The notes beneath the pieces were generated by a model. It was not told the origin of the DNA and ran no database searches. It worked only from the letters and a program-made list of their open reading frames with translations. From Opitutaceae bacterium (GTDB lineage: Bacteria; Verrucomicrobiota; Verrucomicrobiia; Opitutales; Opitutaceae): DNA of 64,000 nucleotides. The DNA is taken from NCBI GenBank assembly GCA_027490995.1, contig JAIXWY010000011.1, positions 1,426,001 through 1,490,000 on the forward strand. Reading direction: 5' to 3'. The position numbers were made by a program, and so were the translations under genes. The first letter of the stretch is position 1, and each line of letters starts with the position of its first letter. Below are positions 36,251-44,355 of this stretch, one piece after another.

Positions 36251-36455
36251 AGTGACGAAACGGTTGGGGTTTGGTCGCGACGGCCCTCTCTCGCGAAAGA
36301 GCGGTCGGTTGGGTTCCAAGAATTAAGGAAACTTCTCCAAAAAAGAAAAGCCCGGAGAAACGACGACATGCCCGCCACGCCTGCCAAGGCGGCGGCGCCT
36401 CGGGCTTGCAGACACGCTCCAAGCGGGGTCCACTGGGTCCATCTGGCCACTCCCT

Positions 36456-37118
36456 ATGTTTTTCCGCCGTTCCGCTTGGTTGCTGCTACGTCTCAGTCCC
36501 CGTCTCGCGACCTGCGCCGCCGTGGCCCTCGCTGGGCTCACACTGGGGCGAGCCGAGTCCAGCCCGACGCCGCGACCTGCGCCTTTCTCTTCTGCGCTCA
36601 GCCCCGCCGAGTTCTCCGGCGCGGGTTTGAGTAAGCTCACGGACGCGGAACTCCAAGAACTGAACCGGCTCGTCCGGGCGCACGAATCCGGAGAGCTCGT
36701 GCGGGCCCGCGAAGCGGCGCGCCGCGCCGAAGAAGAGGCCGCGCGAGCAGTTCGCGACGCCACTGCGGAACGTCGGATCGCAGAGACCGCGACGACGCCG
36801 CCCGCACCGGCTCGCAAAGAGAGTCTCCTTGAACGGATCCGCCTGAAGCCGGGCACCCAAATCGATTACGACACCCTGGAGAGCGAACTCGTCGGCGAGT
36901 TCGCCGGATGGCGCGAGGGCACGGTCTTCACGCTGGCCAACGGTCAACGCTGGCGCGTCCTTCAAGGCGAGTACGAATCGCCCCGCGACACGACCCCGCG
37001 CCGCGTCTGGATCAAGCCAGGGCTACTCGGCACCTTTTTCATCGAATTCGAGGGCATCAAGGGTCGCGCCAAGGTCGCATTCGCCGGCTCCTCCTCCGCC
37101 GGCAAGGCGCCGCGCTAG
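36456..37118 (+). CDS. exported protein of unknown function with coiled-coil segment
   Basis: Not recognised. 220 residues. It starts with a signal peptide (LSPRLATCAAVALAGLTLGRAES), has a Lys/Glu/Arg-rich helix (about 70-105, VRAREAARRAEEEAARAVRDATAER), and a beta-rich C-terminal part (LVGEFAGWREGTVFTLANGQRWRVLQG, RVWIKPGLLGTFFIEFEG) that looks like a small folded domain. No catalytic motif. It is divergent from the TonB receptor (205-base gap) and convergent with the SWIB gene. Confidence 0.75.
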   Translation: MFFRRSAWLLLRLSPRLATCAAVALAGLTLGRAESSPTPRPAPFSSALSPAEFSGAGLSKLTDAELQELNRLVRAHESGELVRAREAARRAEEEAARAVRDATAERRIAETATTPPAPARKESLLERIRLKPGTQIDYDTLESELVGEFAGWREGTVFTLANGQRWRVLQGEYESPRDTTPRRVWIKPGLLGTFFIEFEGIKGRAKVAFAGSSSAGKAPR

Positions 37119-37123
37119 GACAC

Positions 37124-37155
37124 AAAAAACGCCGGCTCCGCAAGGGAGCCGGCGT
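37124..37155 (-). terminator. Rho-independent terminator of the SWIB gene
   Basis: An 11-bp perfect stem (37129-37139 with 37145-37155, core GCCGGC) and a five-base loop, followed on the minus strand by TTTTTT (37129-37124). It probably also serves the opposing gene, although the + strand lacks a T-run. Confidence 0.8.
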
Positions 37156-37179
37156 TCAAAAGATCGGAGCGACCGAGAA

Positions 37180-37440
37180 TTACTTCAGGTGGCCCGAGAC
37201 GAGCTTCGTCATCTCGAACATGCTGACCGACTTCTTGCCGTTGAAGACCGGCTTCAGCTTGTCGTCGGCATTGATCTGGGTTCTCACCTTCTTGTCCTGG
37301 AGACCATTCTTCTTGATGTAGTCCCAGAGCTTCTTGGTGAGATCGGTACGAGGGAGGGGTTTAGAACCGACAACCGCCGCGAGGGCGTCATCAGGCTGAA
37401 CCGGTTTGAGGAAGGCAGCGTTGGGTTTGCGTTTAGCCAT
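37180..37440 (-). CDS. small SWIB/MDM2-domain protein
   Basis: An 86-residue protein that is almost entirely a SWIB domain (FLKPVQPDDALAAVVGSKPLPRTDLTKKLWDYIKKNGLQDKKVRTQINADDKLKPVF). In eukaryotes this fold belongs to chromatin-remodelling complexes; in bacteria (Chlamydiae, Verrucomicrobia and some others) free-standing copies occur, thought to be DNA-associated, with no firm function. The start at 37440 gives the basic N-terminus MAKRKPNAAFL. Upstream in-frame residues to 37530 are not conserved-looking. It has its own terminator and appears monocistronic. Confidence 0.9.
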   Translation of the reverse strand: MAKRKPNAAFLKPVQPDDALAAVVGSKPLPRTDLTKKLWDYIKKNGLQDKKVRTQINADDKLKPVFNGKKSVSMFEMTKLVSGHLK

Positions 37441-37561
37441 ATCGGACCCAAGGCATAGGGCACCGCCGGGGAATTGCAATGCATTTCTCGACGACAACTC
37501 GCCGTTTTTCAGAGGAGAAAACTTTTGCAAGTGTCAGATTGACCACCCGCTAAGAAGGGCC

Positions 37562-39475
37562 TCACGCGCCCGCCGCACCCTTCGCCGAACCAGGGTCGTC
37601 GATCTGCACGAACTGCTGGTAAAGCGCTGCGTAGTGACCTTTCAACGACAACAGCTGTTCGTGCGTGCCGCGCTCCATGATGCGTCCTTCGTCGAGCACG
37701 AGGACTTGATCCGCGCTGCGAATGGTACTCAGGCGATGCGCCACCACGAAGCTCGTGCGGCCCACGAGGAGGGTGCGCAGGGCCTTCTGCAGGCGCGCCT
37801 CGGTGAGGGCGTCGATCGAACTCGTCGCTTCATCAAGAATCAGGATCCGTGGGTCCGCCAAGAGCGCGCGCGCAAAGCACACCAGCTGGCGCTGGCCGAC
37901 GGAGAGTCCGGCGCCCCGCTCGCCAACCTCGGTCAACAACCCCCGCGGCAACGCTTCGAGAATGTCGAGGCAATCAAGCCGTGCCGCCGCCGCCCGCACG
38001 TCGTCGTCCGTCGCCTCCGGTCGCGCCATGCGGATATTTTCCATCAGGGTGCCGCTGAAGAGGAAATTCTGTTGCTGCACCATACCCATCTGCCGATGCA
38101 GCGATTGGCTCGTCAGAGTGCGGATCTCCTGGCCATCGATCCGCACCTCACCTTCGGTGGGAAGATAGAACTTCGCCACGAGGTTGATGATCGAGCTCTT
38201 ACCGCTGCCCGTGTGACCGACAAGAGCGATCGACTGACCAGGCTCGGCCGTGAATGAGATGCCGTGCAGCACCCGACGTTCCGGTGTGTAGCCGAACGAC
38301 ACCTCGCGAAACTCCACCCGCGCCCCCGTCGCACCGGTCGACGCACCTACCCGCGGATCCGGCAACGCCACCGCCTCGGCCGCATCCGTCCAATCCGGCG
38401 GGGTGTCAATCAAGCGAAACACCCGCTCGGCGCCCGCCATCGCCACCAGCGCCTGATTGTACTGATTCCCGATGATCTGGATGGGCGAGAAGAACAGGTT
38501 CGCGAGGAAGAAAAACTGGATCAGGTCCGATATGCTCATCAGGCCGTGGAAGGTCCGCCAGCCCCCGAGCATCAGGAGGATCGCAATGAAGAACTGACTG
38601 TTCAACTCGAGGATCGGCAACAGCCGCGCCGAGGTCCGCGCCAGCGCGATATTGTACCGCGAATGATCCATCAGGAGGTTGCGGAACAAGCCGGCATTCG
38701 TGTCCTGGCGCACAAATCCCTGAGTTACCCGGATACCGTTGACCGACTCCGCCAGCGTTGCCGTGACCCGGCTAAAGCTCTCCTGCGAGGCGCGGGTCAG
38801 TTGGCTCAGCCGCATGCGAAACCGCTGATTCACGGCCCAGAGCACGGGAGCCATTCCGACGACCACGAGGAACAGAACCCAGTCGCAGAAGGCCATGATC
38901 ACCGCGGCAAACAGCATCTGGCCGAATTGAATCACCGAGACAAAGAGCACGTCCTGAATCCCAACGCGCAGCGCCTCCACGTCACTGGTCACGCGGCTGA
39001 TGATCCGCCCCAGTTTGACCCGATGGAAGAAGCTCATCGGCTGGCGCTGGACCTTCGCAAAGATGTCCGCCCGCAGCCGGTTCACCACCACCTCGCCGAC
39101 CTCCAAGGCATAGCGCTGACGGAAGTGGAACAGCACGTCGGTGAACAAGGCCATGGTCGCGTACGCCACCACGCCCCACCACAGCCATCGCGAATCCTCA
39201 CGCGTGATCACTCCCTGGCTCATCAATCCGATCACGGCCGAGACGAGCCAGGGCAGCATCGGGAGCTGCGCGGCGCGGATCAGGGTAAGGATCGACAGGG
39301 CGATGAGCTTGCGGCGCACCGGTCCCGCATAGGTGAAGAGTCGACGGATCAGTCCCCACTCCAGAGGCCGGAACTGCTCCTCGTCATCGTCGTCCCGCGC
39401 ACGGTACACCAGCATCAGGTCGCGTCCCGCAGGGCCGGGCTGGGGGCGGGGATTGGGATCGGGCGGCAGGCTCAC
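37562..39475 (-). CDS. ABC exporter half-transporter, subunit 2 (canonical Walker B, LSVGQ signature)
   Basis: A 637-residue fusion of a six-helix membrane domain and an ABC ATPase, a multidrug/lipid-type exporter half. Walker A is GHTGSGKS, the signature reads LSVGQRQ instead of LSGGQ, Walker B is RILILDEATSSID with the catalytic Glu, and the H-loop is VAHRLST. Its start codon overlaps the stop of the preceding half-transporter (ATGA, 39472-39475), so the two are co-translated and form a heterodimer. This half provides the catalytic Glu of the active site; its own signature motif is degenerate. Substrate unknown. Confidence 0.93.
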   Translation of the reverse strand: MSLPPDPNPRPQPGPAGRDLMLVYRARDDDDEEQFRPLEWGLIRRLFTYAGPVRRKLIALSILTLIRAAQLPMLPWLVSAVIGLMSQGVITREDSRWLWWGVVAYATMALFTDVLFHFRQRYALEVGEVVVNRLRADIFAKVQRQPMSFFHRVKLGRIISRVTSDVEALRVGIQDVLFVSVIQFGQMLFAAVIMAFCDWVLFLVVVGMAPVLWAVNQRFRMRLSQLTRASQESFSRVTATLAESVNGIRVTQGFVRQDTNAGLFRNLLMDHSRYNIALARTSARLLPILELNSQFFIAILLMLGGWRTFHGLMSISDLIQFFFLANLFFSPIQIIGNQYNQALVAMAGAERVFRLIDTPPDWTDAAEAVALPDPRVGASTGATGARVEFREVSFGYTPERRVLHGISFTAEPGQSIALVGHTGSGKSSIINLVAKFYLPTEGEVRIDGQEIRTLTSQSLHRQMGMVQQQNFLFSGTLMENIRMARPEATDDDVRAAAARLDCLDILEALPRGLLTEVGERGAGLSVGQRQLVCFARALLADPRILILDEATSSIDALTEARLQKALRTLLVGRTSFVVAHRLSTIRSADQVLVLDEGRIMERGTHEQLLSLKGHYAALYQQFVQIDDPGSAKGAAGA

Positions 39476-41388
39476 GCGACACCTCCCGATGCGGAGTTCT
39501 GGTTCAACGCCTGCTGCTGTAGTTCCCGTCCATCCCGCAGCTGGAGATTGGCCACGCGCAGGTAAGGACCCGGCTCACGCATGAGTTCGTCATGCCGACC
39601 ACGCTGCACGATGCGCCCGTTCTCCATCACGATGATGAAGTCCGCCCGCCGCAACGTACTGAGGCGATGCGCGACGATGAAGGTCGTGCGGCCGGCGATC
39701 GCCCGATCGAGCGCCTCAAAGATCTCGTGCTCGGTCTCGCTGTCGATCGCCGCCGTGGGGTCATCGAGCAGCAGGATCGGCGGCTCAAGCAACACGGCTC
39801 GCGCGATCGCCAACCGCTGCCGCTGCCCTCCCGAGAGGGTGTTGCCACTCTCACCAAGGATGGTGTCGTAGCCCTTCGGCAACGCCATGATGAAGTCGTG
39901 CGCCGCCGCAATCCGCGCCGCCTTCTCGATCTGCTCGCGCGTCGCGTCCGGATGGCCGAACGCGATGTTCGCGGCGACCGTGTTCGAGAAGAGAAAACTC
40001 TCCTGGAATACCAGTCCGATGTTGCGCCGCAGGTCATCAAGCTCGAGGTCCCGCGCGTCGATCCCATCAAGCAGTACCCGCCCGGAGGTTGGATCCCAGA
40101 AGCGCGGGATCAGGCTCATCAGCACGCTCTTCCCTGCCCCTGTCGCCCCGAGGATCGCCACACACTGCCCCGGCTGCACCTCGAGCGAGATATCCCGCAG
40201 CACCGGGTCAATGCCGTCGTAGGCAAAGCTCACCCGCTCAATCGACACCGCCCCCGTCAGCCGCGGGCGCCGGATCGCACCCGGCCGACTCTTCACTTCC
40301 ACCGGCGCATCCAGGATCTCGAAGACGCGGCGCGCCCCGATCAGCGACTGCTGCACGCTGTTTACGACGGTCGCTACTTGGTTGACCTGACCCGAGAACT
40401 GCTCGAGCAGCCCCGCAAACACAATGAGCCCCGCGCCCAGCGGCAGCTTGCCCTCCAGCACGAGCCAGCCGCCATAGCCGAGCAGCACCACCATGTTGAT
40501 CCGCGTCAGAAGACCCACCGCGGGCGAGAACAGGCTGACCCGCCAGAAAATGCTCCGCTGCTGCGCGAACACCGCGTCATTACCGGCATCGAAGCGGGCT
40601 CGATCCTCCGCCTCCCGGCCGAAACCTTTGGTCACTTGGATACCCTGAATGCTCTCCGCCAGGTTCTGCACCATCCGCTCCACCAGCGTACGGTTCTGCG
40701 CGTAAGCGGGCTGAATCTTGCGCGAGAACTGCATCGACATGAGCCAGAGCACGGGCGTGGTCGCGAGACAGGCCAGAGTCAGTCCCGGGTGCAGACTGAC
40801 CATGTAAATGATGTAGACGGTGAGCGAGATCACCATGATCAGGCTCTGAATCAGGACCTGATCCACGAACATGCGCACGCTCTGCACGTCGCCCGTTACC
40901 CGGGTGATGATGGAGCCCGTGGTGTTCGCATCGAAGAACCGGAAGCTAAGCCGCTGCAGCTTGTCGTAGATCTCCGAGCGGAGATCCACGACGAGGCGAA
41001 GCTGCACCAGGCCATTGATCGCAATCGAGTAGGCGTAGTTCAGGTAGGCCCGCACCGCCGCCATCGCGAGAATCAGGCCCGCGATCAGGAGGATGACCTC
41101 CGTTGGCGACCATGTCGCAGGCAGTGCCGGCCCAAACTGAATCACCGGGAGCGCGATCTCCGGGGTCTCCAGCGAGGGATGCTCCTTCCCCAGCACATAG
41201 CGGATGTAGTCGATGCCAACACCCGTCAGGCTGAGCCCGGCCAAACCGAGCGATAGCAATACCAGTTGCAACCCCAGCACCTGCAGGCAGCGCAACCGAT
41301 AACGCCACGCCAAGCCCCAAAGCCGACGCACCAGCGTCCAGTTGGACGTGGACGCATCGACCAGGCTCGGCGACGGGTCGGAGGGCAT
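39472..41388 (-). CDS. ABC exporter half-transporter, subunit 1 (degenerate Walker B)
   Basis: A 638-residue partner of the following gene, same domain plan. Walker A GATGAGKS and signature LSGGQRQRLAIARA are intact, but Walker B is PILLLDDPTAAID: Asp instead of the catalytic Glu. As in heterodimeric exporters such as TM287/288 or BmrCD, one composite ATP site (Walker A/B of this subunit with the LSVGQ signature of subunit 2) is therefore degenerate and the other is active. A hypothetical exported protein lies 89 bases upstream, same strand. Confidence 0.93.
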   Translation of the reverse strand: MPSDPSPSLVDASTSNWTLVRRLWGLAWRYRLRCLQVLGLQLVLLSLGLAGLSLTGVGIDYIRYVLGKEHPSLETPEIALPVIQFGPALPATWSPTEVILLIAGLILAMAAVRAYLNYAYSIAINGLVQLRLVVDLRSEIYDKLQRLSFRFFDANTTGSIITRVTGDVQSVRMFVDQVLIQSLIMVISLTVYIIYMVSLHPGLTLACLATTPVLWLMSMQFSRKIQPAYAQNRTLVERMVQNLAESIQGIQVTKGFGREAEDRARFDAGNDAVFAQQRSIFWRVSLFSPAVGLLTRINMVVLLGYGGWLVLEGKLPLGAGLIVFAGLLEQFSGQVNQVATVVNSVQQSLIGARRVFEILDAPVEVKSRPGAIRRPRLTGAVSIERVSFAYDGIDPVLRDISLEVQPGQCVAILGATGAGKSVLMSLIPRFWDPTSGRVLLDGIDARDLELDDLRRNIGLVFQESFLFSNTVAANIAFGHPDATREQIEKAARIAAAHDFIMALPKGYDTILGESGNTLSGGQRQRLAIARAVLLEPPILLLDDPTAAIDSETEHEIFEALDRAIAGRTTFIVAHRLSTLRRADFIIVMENGRIVQRGRHDELMREPGPYLRVANLQLRDGRELQQQALNQNSASGGVA

Positions 41389-41477
41389 GAGACAACAAGG
41401 CTACGCCACCGAGAGGACGGCGCACGGCTTTTCTCCGTCAGCCCACTACGTGCCCCAACCCAAGCCGCCTGAAGCAG

Positions 41478-42074
41478 TCAATTGGCTTTTTCTGCCGATC
41501 CCACTGCAGCCGCCGCTCCAGGCGGCATCGCGGGTTGCTGCTGACGAAGGGCTCGACGACGGCGCACCTCCGCGGCAATCGCCTCCAAACGCCTCGCCTC
41601 GTCGGCAGGAGTGGGATTAAGCACCACCGGCGCGACTCCCGGCGAGGGCGCCGCTAAGGCCGCGGCGCCCGCCGTGGCGCCGCCGACCATGGGGACATTC
41701 GCCGGAGGGGGAGCAGAGCCAATCTTGGCCTTCTCCAACGCCAATGAAAGGACGCGACCTTCCACCTCGACCGTCACGGTCTCGCGGCCCTCGTCATACG
41801 CCGTGACACGATAAGGTCCGCCCGACTCGGCCAGTCCCACCCAGGCACTCTGCTTTCGGGCCGGATCAAAGAAATTGAAGCGCTGACGCCCCCCCATCAC
41901 GACCACGCCGCGGAACTCGATCGGCGCGGGTTGAGCGACGTTCGCGCCCCCCGCCACCGCAGGAGCATCGGGCGGCAAAAAAGGCGAGACGGGCGACACC
42001 GACGGAGCCGCCCCAAGGAACGCACCGCTCCCGAGCAACAACCCCACCATGGAAGACACCCCGCAGCCTCGCAT
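41478..42074 (-). CDS. exported protein of unknown function
   Basis: Not recognised. About 198 residues from the ATG at 42074 (alternatives 42119 and 42050). It has a hydrophobic signal-like segment (VGLLLGSGAFLGAAPS), then a beta-rich stretch (EFRGVVVMGGRQRFNFFDPARKQSAWVGLAE, ITVEVEGRVLSLALEKAKIG-like), an Ala/Pro-rich linker and an Arg-rich C-terminal helix (ARRLEAIAAEVRRRRALRQQQP). The middle region resembles small periplasmic domains found next to secretion or pilus genes, but there is none here. It is divergent from the FadR-family regulator. Confidence 0.7.
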   Translation of the reverse strand: MRGCGVSSMVGLLLGSGAFLGAAPSVSPVSPFLPPDAPAVAGGANVAQPAPIEFRGVVVMGGRQRFNFFDPARKQSAWVGLAESGGPYRVTAYDEGRETVTVEVEGRVLSLALEKAKIGSAPPPANVPMVGGATAGAAALAAPSPGVAPVVLNPTPADEARRLEAIAAEVRRRRALRQQQPAMPPGAAAAVGSAEKAN

Positions 42075-42155
42075 CTCTGGCAGGCAACGCAGATTGGTCC
42101 CCGCCGTCAAGCGAGCCACACCCCCACCCCGACTTCAGGGTTGCCTTGGTTGCAG

Positions 42156-42166
42156 TGGTCTGACCT
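42156..42166. promoter_or_regulatory. candidate FadR-family operator
   Basis: TGGTCTGACCT matches the FadR/LldR-type TGGTNNGACCA palindrome (one base short of perfect), ten bases before the regulator start. It fits autoregulation and control of glcDF; a single-motif match. Confidence 0.5.
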
Positions 42167-42175
42167 CCTACCTCT

Positions 42176-42895
42176 ATGCCCGCCAGCCTGCGCCGAGGTC
42201 CGTTGGTCGATGCGATCTGCGAGAGGCTGGCGCGCCAATATCGTTCGGTGCCGTGGTTGCCCCCGGAACGCGCTCTGTCCGCGCGTCTAGGAGTCAGTCG
42301 GTCGGCTCTGCGCGAAGCCGTCCAGCGGATGGAGATCCAGGGATTGCTGGAGGTAAAACATGGTGTCGGGGTGCGCGTGGTGAACAAGCCACAGGCCCCG
42401 GTCGGCGCGACGCTTGCGCGGGAGCTTCCGGACCTGACGGAGCGACTGCGGCAGTTCGCCGAGGTGCGGCTCTTGGTCGAACCGGCCATCGCCCGCGCGG
42501 CGGCCGAGCGGGCGGGCCCGGCCGAACGCACTGCCCTTCGGGTGGCCCACGGACGACTTGGCACGACGCTCGACGAGGCGGTACCGGCCGATCTGGAATT
42601 CCATCGCACGCTCGCCGAGCTCGCGGGTAACCGGGTGCTGTCCCTGATGCTGAGTTCCATCGCCGGGCTCGAGGCCGAAACGCGGCGCATCACCCTTGAG
42701 CACGTTGGACTGGCCGAGGCCGCCGCTCAGCACGCCCGCATCGTCGAGGCCGTGGAACGGGGAGATGGCGACGCCGCGCACGCGGCCATGCTCGCCCACG
42801 TGCGCGCCGCCCGCGAGGCCACCCCTGTACTCGCCCCGTCGTTCTCCCCTTCCGGCCCCCGCTCCGCCAAGACGAGCGCGGCCCGCTCTCCGTGA
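42176..42895 (+). CDS. GntR/FadR-family transcriptional regulator
   Basis: A 239-residue regulator with an N-terminal winged helix (residues ~5-70: LPPERALSARLGVSRSALREAVQRMEIQGLLEVKHGVGVRV) and a C-terminal FCD ligand domain (about 90-220: LRQFAEVRLLVEPAIARAAAERA, DLEFHRTLAELAGN, EHARIVEAVERGDGDAAHAAMLAHV-like, with His residues typical of metal-binding FCD). The position next to glcD/glcF suggests a GlcC- or LldR-type sensor of glycolate or lactate. A near-perfect TGGTCTGACCT lies just upstream. The Pro/Ser-rich C-terminus is unusual. Confidence 0.88.
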   Translation: MPASLRRGPLVDAICERLARQYRSVPWLPPERALSARLGVSRSALREAVQRMEIQGLLEVKHGVGVRVVNKPQAPVGATLARELPDLTERLRQFAEVRLLVEPAIARAAAERAGPAERTALRVAHGRLGTTLDEAVPADLEFHRTLAELAGNRVLSLMLSSIAGLEAETRRITLEHVGLAEAAAQHARIVEAVERGDGDAAHAAMLAHVRAAREATPVLAPSFSPSGPRSAKTSAARSP

Positions 42896-42920
42896 CTTTC
42901 TTCCTCGTCAGGCCCGCCCC

Positions 42921-44336
42921 ATGAACTCCACCTCACCCCAGCCCGCCGCCCGTCCGGCGCTGCCTGAACTTTTCCTCCGCGACCTCCGCGCGGCGTTTCC
43001 CGAGAGCGCCGTGCTCACCCGCCACGAGGACCTCATCCCGTATGGCTTCGACGGCACCGCCGCCCTCCGCCAACTGCCTGGCGCCGTCGTGTTTCCTCGC
43101 GACGCCGCCGGGGTCGCCGCGGTCCTTCGTCTCGCCCGCACGCATCGCGTGCCCGTGGTCTCCCGCGGCAGCGGCACGGGGCTCTCCGGCGGCAGCATTC
43201 CCGTACCGGGCTGCGTCGTGCTCTGCCTCGGCGATATGAATCGTATCTTGGAACTCGATACCAAGAATCTCACGCTGCTGGCGGAGCCCGGGGTCATCAC
43301 CCAACGCATCTACGACACCGCCGACGCCGCCGGGCTCTTCTACCCTCCTGATCCCGGATCGATGAAGATCAGCACGATCGGCGGCAATGTCTCCGAGAAC
43401 GCCGGCGGCCTGCGCGGCCTCAAATACGGCGTCACCCGCAACTACGTCATGGGCCTCGAGGTCGTCCTCGCCGATGGCTCGACCGTCTGGCTCGGCAATA
43501 AGTGCGTCAAGGATGTTGCCGGCTACAATCTCCGCGACCTGTTCATCGGCAGCGAGGGCACGCTGGGCGTGATCACGAAGGTGCTCCTGCGCCTGCTCCC
43601 GAAACCCGCCGCCCGCCAGACGCTCCTTGCCACCTACGCGTCCATGGATGCGGCCGCGGAGACCGTCTCGGCCATCATCGCCGCCAAGATTATCCCGTGC
43701 ACGCTCGAGTTCCTCGATCAGCGCACGCTGCGCTGCGTCGAGGCATTCGCCAAGGTCGGGTTGCCCACGGAGGCCGAGGCCTTGCTGCTGATCGAGACCG
43801 ACGGTCACCCGGCGGCGGTCGCCGACGAGGCGGAACGCATCGAGCAGATCTGCCGCGCCCAATCCGCCCTCGCGGTGCGCCGCGCCGCTTCTGCCGACGA
43901 GGCGACCCGCCTCGCTACCGCCCGACGCAGCGCCTTCTCCGCCCTCGCCCGCCTGCGCCCGACCACGATCCTAGAGGACGCCACCGTCCCGCGGAGCGAA
44001 CTCGCCAAGATGATCCGCTTCATCAACGAAACCGCGGCCCGCCATCAGGTGGAGGTCGCGACGTTCGGCCACTTCGGCGATGGAAATCTCCACCCGACAT
44101 TCCTCACCGACGAGCGCAACCAGGCCGAAATGCACCGCGTTGAGGCCGCGATGAAGGAGATCTTCGACTACGCGCTGTCCCTCGGCGGCACACTCACCGG
44201 CGAACACGGGGTCGGCCTCGCCAAGAAGGCCTTCCTGCCCCGCCAGCTCGGCGATCCTACGCTCGAGTTGTTACGCGCGATCAAACGCACCCTCGATCCC
44301 GAGGGGCTGCTCAATCCGGGCAAAATCTTCGACTGA
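42921..44336 (+). CDS. glcD: FAD-linked glycolate/D-lactate oxidase subunit
   Basis: A 471-residue VAO/BBE-type flavoprotein. FAD-binding domain at residues ~40-220 (PGAVVFPRDAAGVAAVLRLA, VSRGSGTGLSGGS, GGNVSENAGGLRGLKYG, DLFIGSEGTLGVI) and a C-terminal FAD-linked oxidase cap ending in GEHGVGLAKKAFL and GLLNPGKIFD. It oxidises glycolate or D-lactate together with the Fe-S subunit encoded 19 bases later. Start 42921 is the first ATG in the family range; the longer frame from 42696 overlaps the regulator. No glcE is present in the window, so a two-subunit enzyme is expected. Confidence 0.92.
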   Translation: MNSTSPQPAARPALPELFLRDLRAAFPESAVLTRHEDLIPYGFDGTAALRQLPGAVVFPRDAAGVAAVLRLARTHRVPVVSRGSGTGLSGGSIPVPGCVVLCLGDMNRILELDTKNLTLLAEPGVITQRIYDTADAAGLFYPPDPGSMKISTIGGNVSENAGGLRGLKYGVTRNYVMGLEVVLADGSTVWLGNKCVKDVAGYNLRDLFIGSEGTLGVITKVLLRLLPKPAARQTLLATYASMDAAAETVSAIIAAKIIPCTLEFLDQRTLRCVEAFAKVGLPTEAEALLLIETDGHPAAVADEAERIEQICRAQSALAVRRAASADEATRLATARRSAFSALARLRPTTILEDATVPRSELAKMIRFINETAARHQVEVATFGHFGDGNLHPTFLTDERNQAEMHRVEAAMKEIFDYALSLGGTLTGEHGVGLAKKAFLPRQLGDPTLELLRAIKRTLDPEGLLNPGKIFD

Positions 44337-44355
44337 GCCTTCCACCCGCGCCACC

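Noticed and set aside
39592-41256. 554-residue frame on + strand
   Set aside because: Antisense to the ABC exporter subunit 1.
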